A DNA stretch of 64,000 nt from Dyella sp. BiH032 (GTDB taxonomy: Bacteria; Pseudomonadota; Gammaproteobacteria; Xanthomonadales; Rhodanobacteraceae), in contig NZ_CP134867.1 in NCBI RefSeq assembly GCF_031954525.1, positions 1,364,001 to 1,428,000 on the forward strand, written 5' to 3'. This document shows, in pieces, positions 31,706 to 40,884 of this stretch. The notes under the pieces were generated by a model, which was not told the origin of the DNA, ran no database searches, and worked only from the letters and a program-made list of their open reading frames with translations. The translations under genes were made by a program, and so were the position numbers. Numbering within the stretch: the first letter of the stretch is position 1; every line of letters starts with the position of its first letter.

Positions 31706-33436
31706 TCAACAGGTGATGCGCGAAAGCAGGTCTTCCGCTTCTTCGTGCGTGCGGCAACGCAGGATCGCCGGCGCTAGACGCCGCAGACCCTTGTGGTTGA
31801 GCGACGCGATGCGGTCGCGCACGTGCAGCAGCTGGCTGGAGTGCATGCTGAATTCGCACAGGCCCAGGGCCATCAGCAGCGCGGTGAACTTCGTATCGCC
31901 GCCGATCTCGCCGCAGAGGCTGACCGGCTTGTTGGCGCGGCGGCCGGAGGTGATCACGTAGGAAATCAGGCGCAGCAGCGCCGGCTGCAATGGGTTGTAG
32001 ATGTTGTCGAGCGCGTCGTTGCCGCGATCGGAGGCGAGCACGTACTGCGCCAGGTCGTTGGTGCCGATGGCGAGGAAGTCCGCGTGTTCGAGCAGGGAAC
32101 GCACGTTGATCGCCGCGGCCGGCACCTCGACCATGGCGCCGAGCTGGAGCTTTTCCGGCAGGTCGACGTTCTCGCGCTTGAGATCCTGGCGCGCCAGCTT
32201 GAACAGCGTGCGCACGGCGATCAGTTCGTCAGGCTGGGTGACCATCGGCACCAGCACGCGCACCGGCCCATAGCAGGCGGCGCGCAGGATGGCGCGGATC
32301 TGCGTGGTGAACACAGCCGGGTAGCGCAGCGACAGGCGCACGCCGCGCACGCCGAGCGCGGGGTTCTCCTCGCCGCGCAATGCGAGTCCGGCGGCGTCGG
32401 CCTTGTCGGCGCCGAGGTCCAGCGTGCGAATGGTCACCGGCAATCCGCCCATGCCGAGCACCAGATCGCGGTAGGCGATGAACTGCTCGTCCTCCGAAGG
32501 CAGGCCCTTGTGGCGCAGGAACAGAAACTCGGTACGGTACAGGCCCACGCCATCGGCGCCGCGAGCGCGGGCCATGGCAATGTCGGCCGGGGTTTCCGCA
32601 TTGGCGAGCAGGCGGATGTCGATCCCGTCGCGCGTGCGCGTCGGCGCGTTCGCCAAGGAGGCCAGGCGGCGCCCCTCCTGCTGGGCTTCACGCTGCCAGG
32701 CGCGATAGCGCGCCAGGTCCTGTGCGGTGGGATGGACCACGGCCTCGCCGCGCTCGGCATCGAGCAGGATCAGGTCGTCGTCGTGAATGGTGGCGAGCGC
32801 ATCGCGCACGCCGACCAGCATGGGCAGGTCCAGGCTGCGCGCGAGAATGGCGCTGTGCGAGTAGGGACTGCCGGAACTGGCCACCACGCCGAGCAGCCCG
32901 TTGCCGGCCAGGTGCGCCATGTCGGCGGGCGCGATGGTGTCCGCGATCAGGATCTCGCCCACGCGAGCGGCGAGCTTGCGCTCCTCGCGGCTGGTCTGGC
33001 GCTGCAGGGCGGAGATGACGCGATTGATGACCTGGTCGACGTCTTCCTTGCGGCTGCGCAGGTAAGGGTCGTCCATCGCCTCGAACACGGCGGCGAGCCG
33101 GTCGCGCTGCTTCTTAAGCGCGGCGCCGGGACGGTAATGGCCGACGCGGACGAGATCGTCCAGGCCGCGCAGCAGCTCCTGGTCGTCGAGCAGCAGGCTA
33201 TGCGCGTCGATGAATTCGTTGACTTCGCGCGCCAGCGCACCGTGCAGCTTGCCGCGCAGCTCGCGCAGTTCCTGCCGGGCGGTGTCGAGGGCGCGGTGGA
33301 GCTTCTCCAGTTCGACGTCGACTTCTTCCTCGGCCAGCGGCCGGGTGTCGACGAGGTAGCGGCTGGGCTGCACCAGCCTGGCGCGGCCGAGGGCCATGCC
33401 GCGTGAGGCATTGGTGCCGGGCAGCACGTGCCTCAT
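31706..33436 (-). CDS. ptsI: PTS enzyme I (phosphoenolpyruvate-protein phosphotransferase)
   Basis: This 576-residue enzyme I takes phosphate from PEP and passes it to HPr. The phosphorylated His194 lies in SPYSHSAILARSLDLP. The PEP-binding barrel has GVGLYRTEFLF, GTNDLAQYVLASDR and the Cys-containing VSLCGEIGGD. There is no N-terminal GAF domain, so it is EI rather than EI-Ntr. It is the last gene of a minus-strand set EIIA-ptsH-ptsI; the gap to ptsH is 117 bases. No sugar permease (EIIB/EIIC) is in the window, so the set may be regulatory. Confidence 0.95.
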   Translation of the reverse strand: MRHVLPGTNASRGMALGRARLVQPSRYLVDTRPLAEEEVDVELEKLHRALDTARQELRELRGKLHGALAREVNEFIDAHSLLLDDQELLRGLDDLVRVGHYRPGAALKKQRDRLAAVFEAMDDPYLRSRKEDVDQVINRVISALQRQTSREERKLAARVGEILIADTIAPADMAHLAGNGLLGVVASSGSPYSHSAILARSLDLPMLVGVRDALATIHDDDLILLDAERGEAVVHPTAQDLARYRAWQREAQQEGRRLASLANAPTRTRDGIDIRLLANAETPADIAMARARGADGVGLYRTEFLFLRHKGLPSEDEQFIAYRDLVLGMGGLPVTIRTLDLGADKADAAGLALRGEENPALGVRGVRLSLRYPAVFTTQIRAILRAACYGPVRVLVPMVTQPDELIAVRTLFKLARQDLKRENVDLPEKLQLGAMVEVPAAAINVRSLLEHADFLAIGTNDLAQYVLASDRGNDALDNIYNPLQPALLRLISYVITSGRRANKPVSLCGEIGGDTKFTALLMALGLCEFSMHSSQLLHVRDRIASLNHKGLRRLAPAILRCRTHEEAEDLLSRITC

Positions 33437-33553
33437 GCGCGTCCCTCCGCGCGGACGCGGGGCAGGGCCGGGACTGCGGAATGCGGCGCGCGCGGCGCGC
33501 CGTGCGGGCGCCTCGTCAAGCCTCGTTCCTTACGCGCCACGGCCAGTTCCACA

Positions 33554-33823
33554 TCAGGCTCCTTCGTCGAATTTCCGGTCGAACAGGTCCGCTACCGCAT
33601 CCAGCGCCTGCTGCTCGTCGACGCCTTCGGTGCGGATCGTCAGCGGCGTGCCCATGCCAGCGGCCAGCATCATGACGCCCATGATGCTCTGGGCGTTGAC
33701 TTCGCGGCCCTTGCTGATCAGCCATACGGTGGATTTGAAACCCTGCACGAGCTGCACCAGCTTGGCCGATGCGCGGGCGTGCAGCCCCAGTTTGTTGGAT
33801 ACGACGATCTCTTTTTCAAGCAT
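33554..33823 (-). CDS. ptsH: HPr phosphocarrier protein
   Basis: This 89-residue protein has active-site His15 in NKLGLHARASAKL and a conserved Ser46 in AQSIMGVMMLAAG, the site for HPr kinase. It accepts phosphate from EI and donates it to EIIA; phosphorylation at Ser46 by HprK would modulate this. Its start overlaps the end of the EIIA gene by 8 bases (ATGCTTGA), so the two are translationally coupled. The frame is open upstream, but the overlap and the family length fix the ATG. Confidence 0.95.
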   Translation of the reverse strand: MLEKEIVVSNKLGLHARASAKLVQLVQGFKSTVWLISKGREVNAQSIMGVMMLAAGMGTPLTIRTEGVDEQQALDAVADLFDRKFDEGA

Positions 33824-34208
33824 GGTCGATGAAGATTCCTCCGCGCCCGCCGCTGGCTGCGACTTCGGCCAGTTCGTCGAGCGGCTTTTCGGCGTAGTTG
33901 AGCACGCGCAGCAGCATGGGCAGATTGAGGCCGGACACGCAGCGCAGGTGAACGCCCAGCTTGCCGAGCGACAGGCCGATGTTGCACGGCGTGGCGCCGT
34001 ACAGATCGGCCAGCACCAGGACACCGTCGCCGGTATCGAGTTCGCGTGCATGCTTGGCGGTGAGGTTGCGCATGATGTCGGGGTCGGCCGAGGGTGGGAC
34101 CTCGACCGCTTCGACGCGCAGCGGCAGTTTGGGAAGGACGTGATGAGCGGCGGAAATCAGCGCATGGCCGACCGCCTCATGCGTCATCAGCAGTACGCCA
34201 ACGCTCAT
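33816..34208 (-). CDS. PTS EIIA component of the mannose family (ManX-like)
   Basis: This 130-residue protein opens MSVGVLLMTHEAVG; His10 is the likely phosphorylated residue. It has the family block VLVLADLYGATPCNIG. EIIA-Man domains normally feed mannose-type permeases; here no EIIB, EIIC or EIID is nearby. By inference it is a regulatory acceptor of phosphate, as in other proteobacteria with an incomplete PTS. It starts 37 bases after rapZ and overlaps ptsH. Confidence 0.9.
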   Translation of the reverse strand: MSVGVLLMTHEAVGHALISAAHHVLPKLPLRVEAVEVPPSADPDIMRNLTAKHARELDTGDGVLVLADLYGATPCNIGLSLGKLGVHLRCVSGLNLPMLLRVLNYAEKPLDELAEVAASGGRGGIFIDHA

Positions 34209-34245
34209 GGCCGGATACCTGCAATACGGAGCGCGCGGAGGTTCA

Positions 34246-35148
34246 TCACTCGAGCTCCCGATGGAAGGTGAGGGCGCCTTCATGGCGCGCCCGATAATGG
34301 GCGGCGAGGCGCTCCACCAGGTAAACCGAGCGATGCCGCCCGCCGGTACAGCCGATCGCGACAGTCACGTAGCTGCGGTCGTCGGAGGCGAAGCGCGGCA
34401 GCCACGCGTCGAGCCAGCGCGCCGTGTCGTGGAAGTATTCCTCCACCAGCGGCTGCGACTCGAGGTATTCGCGCACGGGGCCGTCCTTGCCGGACAGCGG
34501 GCGCAGGCGCGGCTCCCAGTGCGGATTGGGCAGGCAGCGCGCATCGAACACGAAATCGGCGTCCAACGGCAGGCCTCGACGATAGGCGAACGAGGTGAAC
34601 ATCAGAGTCAGGCCATCGGTGGCCTGGGCGTAGCCGGTGGCGATCAGGCGGCGCAGCTGATGCACGTTGAGGTCGCTGGAATCGATCACCTTCTCGGCGA
34701 TGGCGATCAGCGGACGCAGCAGCTTGCGCTCTTCCGCGATCGCGTCGGGCAGGGAAAGGCCCAGCGCGGAGAGCGGATGGCGGCGGCGCGTTTCCGAGTA
34801 GCGCTTGATCAGCACTTCGTCGCGACAGTCGATGAAGACCAGGTGCACCTGCACGCCCGCGGCTGCCAATTCGGACAGCACCGTGGGCATGCGCAGGAAA
34901 TCCTCGCCGCGGTTGCGCACGTCCACGCCCACGGCGATGTTCTGCCGCTTGCCGGCCACCGCGCCATGGCTGACGGCCGCGACCAGCTCAGGGAGCAAGG
35001 CGGTCGGCAGGTTGTCGACGCAGTAGAACTCCAAATCTTCCAGCGCGCGCAGGGCGACGGTCTTGCCGCCGCCGGACATGCCGGTGAGCACGATCAGATG
35101 GATCGCGTCGGGCTGGTGGATGTCGGAGGTGGAGAAGGCATTGCTCAT
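34246..35148 (-). CDS. rapZ: RapZ, RNase adapter/nucleotide-binding protein
   Basis: This 300-residue protein has Walker A GMSGGGKT (23-30) and the RapZ C-terminal domain (VTVAIGCTGGRHRSVYLVE). In E. coli RapZ binds small RNAs GlmY/GlmZ and guides RNase E to control GlmS and so glucosamine-6-phosphate supply; the role in this group is not established. It lies just after hprK (4-base gap), and the hprK-rapZ-EIIA-ptsH-ptsI run is probably one operon. Confidence 0.94.
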   Translation of the reverse strand: MSNAFSTSDIHQPDAIHLIVLTGMSGGGKTVALRALEDLEFYCVDNLPTALLPELVAAVSHGAVAGKRQNIAVGVDVRNRGEDFLRMPTVLSELAAAGVQVHLVFIDCRDEVLIKRYSETRRRHPLSALGLSLPDAIAEERKLLRPLIAIAEKVIDSSDLNVHQLRRLIATGYAQATDGLTLMFTSFAYRRGLPLDADFVFDARCLPNPHWEPRLRPLSGKDGPVREYLESQPLVEEYFHDTARWLDAWLPRFASDDRSYVTVAIGCTGGRHRSVYLVERLAAHYRARHEGALTFHRELE

Positions 35149-35152
35149 GGGG

Positions 35153-36124
35153 TCACCACGGAGGCAGGCGGCGCATCTGATGAGCCTGCCGGTCGATGAA
35201 GGTCTGGGCCGGATCGATGCCCTTGCTCTTCAACATATGGTTGCGCACGGCCGCTTCCACTAGTACCGCGAGGTTGCGGCCCGGGGCCACGGGAATGGTG
35301 ATCATCGGTATCTGCACCTCGAAGATTTCGCGGTGGCCGACGTCGCCGGTCAGGCGGGTGAGGCCGTCGGTGTCCTCGCCCTCGCGCATGGGCTTGAGAT
35401 GGACGACCAGGCGCAGGTACTTGGACGGCTTCACGGCGGTGTGGCCGAACATCTCGCGCACATTGAGTACGCCCAGGCCGCGCACCTCCAGCAGGTCCTG
35501 CAGCAGCTCTGGGCAGGTGCCGTCGATCACGTCCGGCGCAATCAGGGTGAACTCGGTAGCGTCGTCGGCGACCAGGCGGTGGCCGCGGCTGATGAGTTCC
35601 AGCGCCAGCTCGCTTTTGCCCGAGCCGGACTCGCCGGTGATCAGCACGCCGATCGAGAACACTTCCAGAAACACGCCGTGCAGGGTGATCTTCGGCGCCA
35701 GCATGCGCGCCAGGTGGTACTGCATCCAGGTCAGCAGCTCGTGGCCGCGCTTGGAGCTGATCCACAGGGGGGTGTTGGTCTCCTCGGCGACCTCGCGCAG
35801 GTCGGCCGGGATGGGCTGGTCCTTGGTAACGATCATCGCCACAGGCTGGTAGGCGGCGATCTTGTTGATCGCTTCCCAGCGTTGGCGGGAGTCGAGGCCG
35901 TCGAGGAAGTTCAGTTCCTCAGTGCCGATGATCTGGATCTTGTTCGGATAGATGACGTTGAGATAGCCGATCAGCGAGGGCCGGCGCGAGGTGGTCACGC
36001 CACGCTCGAGCACCCGCGATTCGCCTCGCATGCCGGCGACCCAGCGCAAGGCCATGCGCTCATGCACGCCATCGTAGAGTTGTCGGGCGGTAAGCCGGTC
36101 CAAACCGAATCCTTTGCGCCGCAT
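35153..36124 (-). CDS. hprK: HPr kinase/phosphorylase
   Basis: This 323-residue enzyme has Walker A GESGSGKS (164-171) and the HprK signature [15 protein letters not shown]. It phosphorylates Ser46 of HPr with ATP and reverses this with phosphate. In Gram-negatives it is usually found, as here, beside regulatory PTS genes and rapZ. It is the first gene of the operon. A hairpin terminator for hpf lies just upstream, so hprK needs its own promoter in the roughly 90 bases between. Confidence 0.95.
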   Translation of the reverse strand: MRRKGFGLDRLTARQLYDGVHERMALRWVAGMRGESRVLERGVTTSRRPSLIGYLNVIYPNKIQIIGTEELNFLDGLDSRQRWEAINKIAAYQPVAMIVTKDQPIPADLREVAEETNTPLWISSKRGHELLTWMQYHLARMLAPKITLHGVFLEVFSIGVLITGESGSGKSELALELISRGHRLVADDATEFTLIAPDVIDGTCPELLQDLLEVRGLGVLNVREMFGHTAVKPSKYLRLVVHLKPMREGEDTDGLTRLTGDVGHREIFEVQIPMITIPVAPGRNLAVLVEAAVRNHMLKSKGIDPAQTFIDRQAHQMRRLPPW

Positions 36125-36213
36125 GGTGGCCGGTCGAGGCCGGCGGCTTGGCCGACATTGTGCCAGTTCGGGCGGTCCGGCGCCCCGTCGGGGGCGGGAG
36201 AAGGATTCGAAAA

Positions 36214-36238
36214 GGCCCGCCCCGGGAGGGGGCGGGCC
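36214..36238 (-). terminator. Intrinsic terminator of hpf
   Basis: On the minus strand a perfect 10-bp stem GGCCCGCCCC/GGGGCGGGCC with a 5-base loop is followed by TTTTCG, nine bases past the hpf stop. Confidence 0.7.
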
Positions 36239-36246
36239 GGCGAGGT

Positions 36247-36573
36247 TCAGCCGTACTGGCGTTCCTCGCGCACTTCGCGCTGGTGCTTGTCGCAGACCTT
36301 GTCGCGGTGCTTGCGCAGCTGGGCGACGAGCTTGTCGAACAAGGTATCGATGGAGACGTACATGTCCGACTCGGTGGCTTCCGCGTGCAGCGGCACCGCC
36401 CCGGGGACCTTGAGCGTGCCTTCGGCGCGCTGCTGGAGCTTGTCGACGGAGAGAACGATCGTCAGTTCGAGGAGTCGGCCTTCCAGGCGGGTAAGTCGCT
36501 CGCAGTGATTGTTCACGCGTTCGCGAAGGGCCGGGGTGATCTCGATCTTCTGGCCGCTGAGCTGGACTTGCAT
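36247..36573 (-). CDS. hpf: Ribosome hibernation promoting factor (short HPF/RaiA family)
   Basis: This 108-residue protein opens [20 protein letters not shown], with the family block [19 protein letters not shown]. It binds the 30S subunit and blocks the decoding centre of idle 70S ribosomes, favouring 100S dimers in stationary phase. A strong AGAGGAGG site precedes the ATG. It follows rpoN, as in most proteobacteria, with a 158-base gap that may hold its own promoter. Confidence 0.94.
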   Translation of the reverse strand: MQVQLSGQKIEITPALRERVNNHCERLTRLEGRLLELTIVLSVDKLQQRAEGTLKVPGAVPLHAEATESDMYVSIDTLFDKLVAQLRKHRDKVCDKHQREVREERQYG

Positions 36574-36705
36574 AGTGCGCCTCCTCTGGTACTGCCGCGT
36601 GGTGCGGCGTGGGTCGGTGCGCCGGTGCCGCTTGAACGCCGACGCACCTCTGTCATCTCTCGGTATGGGGACGCTTTCCGCCCCTCCAAGTTCCCATGCT
36701 CGCGC

Positions 36706-36737
36706 AAAAAAACGCAGGCGGCTGATGCAGGTCAGCC
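36706..36737 (-). terminator. Possible terminator at the end of rpoN
   Basis: A 6-bp stem GGCTGA/TCAGCC overlaps the rpoN stop codon on the minus strand. A run of seven T follows after 7 bases. The distance weakens the case, but it is the only T7 run in this gap. Confidence 0.35.
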
Positions 36738-38180
36738 GGCCCGCTGTCTTTCGCTGGAGCTGGGAATCCTCATGGCCTCCCGATATTTGGCGACGGTCCG
36801 GCGGGCCACCTGGATGCCCTTGCGGTGCAGCTCCTCGGCGATGGCCTGGTCGGAAAGGGGTTTGCGCGGGTCCTCCGCATCGATGAGTTTGCGCAGCATG
36901 GCCTGGATGGCGGTGGCGGACGCGCTGCCGCCGTCTTCCGTGGACACGCCGCTGGAGAAGAAGTGCTTCAGTTCGAACGTGCCACGCGGCGTATGGATGT
37001 ACTTGCGGGTGGTGACGCGGGAAATGGTGGATTCGTGCATGCCCACTTCTTCCGCCACCTCGCGCAGCACCAGCGGGTGCATGGCTTCCGGACCGTAGTC
37101 GAGGAAGGCGCTCTGCCGCCGCACGATCGCCTCGGCGACTTTGAGCAGCGTTTCGGCACGCGATTCCAGGCTCTTGATCAGCCAGCGTGCCTCCTGCAGT
37201 TGGCCGCGCATCCAGCTGGCGTCTTCGCCCCGCGCCTGCGCGATGAGGCTGCAATAGTGCTGATTGAGGCCGAGCCGGGGCTGGCAGTCGGGATTGAGGC
37301 TGACCCGCCAGCGGCCGCCGTCCTTGCGGGCATAGACGTCCGGCGCGACGTATTCCACCGGCGTCACGTCGAGCGCCGCGCCGGGCCGCGGATCCAGGCC
37401 GCGGATCAGCATGGCGGCGGCGTGCGTTTCCTCTTCGCTCGCGCGCAGGCGGCGCGACAGGCGGGTGATGTCGTTGCGGGCAAGCAATTCCAGCTCGCTG
37501 TCGACGATGCGCAGCGCCAGTTCGCGCTGCGGCAGTTCGGGGTCGAACTGTTCCAGCTGCACGCGCAGGCAATCGCGCAGGTCGAGGCTCGCGACGCCGG
37601 TGGGATCGAAGCGCTGGACCTGCCGGCGTACCGCGTCGATCTCCTCGAGGCTGGCCTTCAGGTCCGCGGGAACGGCGGCGGCTACCGCTTCGAGCGTCTC
37701 GGCGAGGTAGCCGTCCGCGTTGAGCGCATCGATGATCACGGCGGCGATAGTTCGATCGCGCAGGCTCATGTGCGTGAGATTGAGCTGCCACAGCAGGTGT
37801 TCCTGCAGCGTTTCCGGCGCGGCGTTCTGCGGCTCGAAGCTGTCGTCTTCCGAGCCGCTGTTGCGGCTGCCGCCGGCGGACGAGAAATCGATCGGCTCCT
37901 CGGCAACCCCGCCGGTGGCTTCGCCCCAGTCGGCGACTTCCTCGCCGTCGCCGTCGCTCGACGAGGACGCGGCTTCGGCGGGCGCATCGAACGTGGCGGA
38001 CTCGCTCTCGTTTTCGGCGGGTGTGTCCTCGGAGAACTCGAGCAGCGGATTGCTCTCAGCGATCTGGCGCAGTTCTGCCTCCAGCTCCAGCTGCGACAAC
38101 TGCAGGAGGCGGATGGCCTGCTGCAACTGCGGCGTCAGGGTGAGCTGTTGGTTGAGACGAAACTGCAGTCCGGGTTTCAT
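36732..38180 (-). CDS. rpoN: RNA polymerase sigma-54 factor
   Basis: This 482-residue sigma factor has the Gln/Leu-rich activator-interacting region I (LNQQLTLTPQLQQAIRLLQ), an acidic variable region (about 50-115), and the core-binding region. Its DNA-binding domain ends in the RpoN box ARRTVAKYREAM (about 461-472). It directs transcription from -24/-12 promoters with AAA+ activators. The gene lies downstream of lptB, about 130 bases away, on the same strand. Confidence 0.96.
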   Translation of the reverse strand: MKPGLQFRLNQQLTLTPQLQQAIRLLQLSQLELEAELRQIAESNPLLEFSEDTPAENESESATFDAPAEAASSSSDGDGEEVADWGEATGGVAEEPIDFSSAGGSRNSGSEDDSFEPQNAAPETLQEHLLWQLNLTHMSLRDRTIAAVIIDALNADGYLAETLEAVAAAVPADLKASLEEIDAVRRQVQRFDPTGVASLDLRDCLRVQLEQFDPELPQRELALRIVDSELELLARNDITRLSRRLRASEEETHAAAMLIRGLDPRPGAALDVTPVEYVAPDVYARKDGGRWRVSLNPDCQPRLGLNQHYCSLIAQARGEDASWMRGQLQEARWLIKSLESRAETLLKVAEAIVRRQSAFLDYGPEAMHPLVLREVAEEVGMHESTISRVTTRKYIHTPRGTFELKHFFSSGVSTEDGGSASATAIQAMLRKLIDAEDPRKPLSDQAIAEELHRKGIQVARRTVAKYREAMRIPSSSERQRAG

Positions 38181-38313
38181 GCCACTGGTTTGGATGAGCT
38201 TCTGGGCATCCTAACCCCTGGGGTGGATAGCGGCCATAGCTTCCCGCTCATGGCCGTGTAGGCCGAATGGCTGAATGTGACGGAGCGCGCGCCGTCATGG
38301 GCCAAGCCACCGC

Positions 38314-39033
<720 letters not shown>

Positions 39034-39036
39034 CGA

Positions 39037-39630
39037 TTACTTGCCCTCGGCCGGCTTGGCGCTGGTGGCCGGTGCGGCGGGTTTCGGCTTGGGCAGGAAG
39101 GTGCCGTGCACCAGGCCGTCGCCACCGGATTCGCCGGTGATCAGGCTGGTATCGGTGTTGTACGTGATCTTGTCGCCGTTGAAGGTGCCGCGCCCCTGCT
39201 GGGTCACCTTGGCGTTGCCGGTGAGCACGGCGATGCCGTTGATGTTGTCGTAATCCAGCGTGGCGGCATCGCCCTGCATGAGATTGTTGTTCTCGTCGAG
39301 CTGCTGGATATGGGCCGGGTTGCCGGTGACCACCACGCGCGAGATCTGCGTGTCTTTGTCCAGGTACACCTTGGCCTCGCTGCCGGTGATCAGCAGCGTG
39401 CCCTGGGTCAGCTTGACGTTGCCGGTGAGGGTGGTCATCGTGTTGGGCGCGTTGTAGGCGTTAGTGGACTTGGCCGTGAAATCCATCGGCTGGTTGCGAT
39501 CGTCCTTCTTGGCGAGGGCGACCGCCGGCAGCAGGGAAAGGGCGGCCAGCGCGAGCAGGCCGGCCGCGGGCAGGCGGCTCGCCAGATCAGGACTTCCGTT
39601 TGCGCGGCGGGAACGAGCCGTGGCTGTCAT
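39037..39630 (-). CDS. lptA: LptA, periplasmic LPS-bridge protein
   Basis: This 197-residue protein has a signal peptide after a basic N-terminus, ending in PAVALA (about residue 40). An OstA-like beta-jellyroll domain follows, with DNINGIAVLTGNAKVTQQG. It links LptC to LptD across the periplasm. The ATG at 39630 overlaps the end of lptC by 44 bases in another frame. No later start would leave a complete signal peptide, so the overlap appears real. Confidence 0.92.
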   Translation of the reverse strand: MTATARSRRANGSPDLASRLPAAGLLALAALSLLPAVALAKKDDRNQPMDFTAKSTNAYNAPNTMTTLTGNVKLTQGTLLITGSEAKVYLDKDTQISRVVVTGNPAHIQQLDENNNLMQGDAATLDYDNINGIAVLTGNAKVTQQGRGTFNGDKITYNTDTSLITGESGGDGLVHGTFLPKPKPAAPATSAKPAEGK

Positions 39631-40189
39631 CGAGCAGCTCCAGGTGATTGTCATTGAGGTTGGCACGCATGCCGACGCCGCTCATTCTACTGGCGCCTTG
39701 GGTCAACTGCGCCGGCTCGGCCGTTTCCATGCGGTTCTCCTTGGGCCAGGCGGTGACCTCGGAGGTATGCAGTTCGGCCTGGGGTGTGTCCCCGAAGGCG
39801 GGGCGGTGCATGTAGACCGGGCCCTGGAGCTTCAGCAGGTTGCCGCTCTTGTCCACCCAGCCATAGCGGGACTCGCCTTGCCAGTCCGGCACGCCCGGGG
39901 CCTTGGCCGGCAGCTCGAACTTGGGCGAGTCGATGTACAGCGAGTCGTCGCCCTCGCGCCGATCCAGCCGGGGCCCGGTCACACGGAAGCTGGGCCGGCC
40001 GTCGACGCCGTAGACGAAGCCTTTGAAGTCCGCCAGCGTGTAGCCGGAGCGGGGCGGGCCAATGAATTCATTCACTTTGGGGGCCGGCGCCAGCCACCAC
40101 AGCAGCAGCTGGCTGAACACCGCGGCGCCGCCGACCAGGACGATCGCGACCGTCAGGCGACGGTCGCGCAGGTAGTCGCGCAAGGTCAC
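39587..40189 (-). CDS. lptC: LptC, LPS export inner-membrane protein
   Basis: This 200-residue bitopic protein has one N-terminal membrane helix (about 12-34) and a periplasmic beta domain of the LptC type. It couples the LptBFG transporter to LptA. The start is GTG, sharing four bases with the kdsC stop (GTGA), indicating translational coupling. The C-terminus is basic (FPPRKRKS) and overlaps lptA. Confidence 0.92.
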   Translation of the reverse strand: MTLRDYLRDRRLTVAIVLVGGAAVFSQLLLWWLAPAPKVNEFIGPPRSGYTLADFKGFVYGVDGRPSFRVTGPRLDRREGDDSLYIDSPKFELPAKAPGVPDWQGESRYGWVDKSGNLLKLQGPVYMHRPAFGDTPQAELHTSEVTAWPKENRMETAEPAQLTQGASRMSGVGMRANLNDNHLELLDDSHGSFPPRKRKS

Positions 40190-40734
40190 TGCCAGCGCTC
40201 CCGCTCGGTATCGGCCTTGCCCTGGGCCATGAGGATCAGATCGCAGACTTCGCGCACCGCCCCCATGCCTCCGCTCTTGGTGGTTACCCAGTGCGCCTGT
40301 TCGGCGACCCAGGGATGCGCGTTGGCGACTGCCACGGCCAGGCCCGCCTGGCGCATGGAGGGCAGGTCCGGCAGATCGTCGCCGATGAAGGCGGCCTGTT
40401 CGGCGGACAGCCCCAGCGCGGCCAGCAGTTCACGGAAGCAGGCCAGCTTGTCGCTCTGGCCCTGGTAGACATTGGCGATCTTCAGTTCCTCCGCGCGCAG
40501 CGCCACCGGATGGCTGATGCGCGCGGTGATGATCGCCACCTCCACGCCATGGGCCTGCAGGAGCTTGAGCCCCAGGCCGTCATGCACGTGGAAAACCTTG
40601 GTTTCGCGGCCGTCTTCGCCGTACCAGAGGCGTCCGTCGGTCAGGGTGCCGTCCACGTCGAACACCGCCAGCCGGATCTTGGCGGCGCGGGCGAGCAGGT
40701 CGGCGGGAAGGTGGTCGAGGTAATGGGCGGGCAC
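40186..40734 (-). CDS. kdsC: KdsC, Kdo-8-phosphate phosphatase (HAD family)
   Basis: This 182-residue HAD phosphatase has the nucleophile motif DVDGTLTD (about 25-32) and the closing GDDLPDLPSM. It hydrolyses Kdo-8-phosphate to Kdo for the LPS inner core. The start is GTG. It is followed by lptC with a 4-base overlap. kdsD lies upstream on the same strand across 150 bases. Confidence 0.94.
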   Translation of the reverse strand: MPAHYLDHLPADLLARAAKIRLAVFDVDGTLTDGRLWYGEDGRETKVFHVHDGLGLKLLQAHGVEVAIITARISHPVALRAEELKIANVYQGQSDKLACFRELLAALGLSAEQAAFIGDDLPDLPSMRQAGLAVAVANAHPWVAEQAHWVTTKSGGMGAVREVCDLILMAQGKADTERERWQ

Positions 40735-40884
40735 GGAGTCGGCTACGAAGCTAAGAGGTGCTGGGAAACGAGGAATCCGGCCGGGCGATGGCCGCCAGGG
40801 CCGGGATAACGCGCCGTGAGGCCAGGGGTTGTCGTCCGGTGGCGATCTGCAGGGGCGGCCTGTGCCGTCCGCTTCAGCCCGGCA

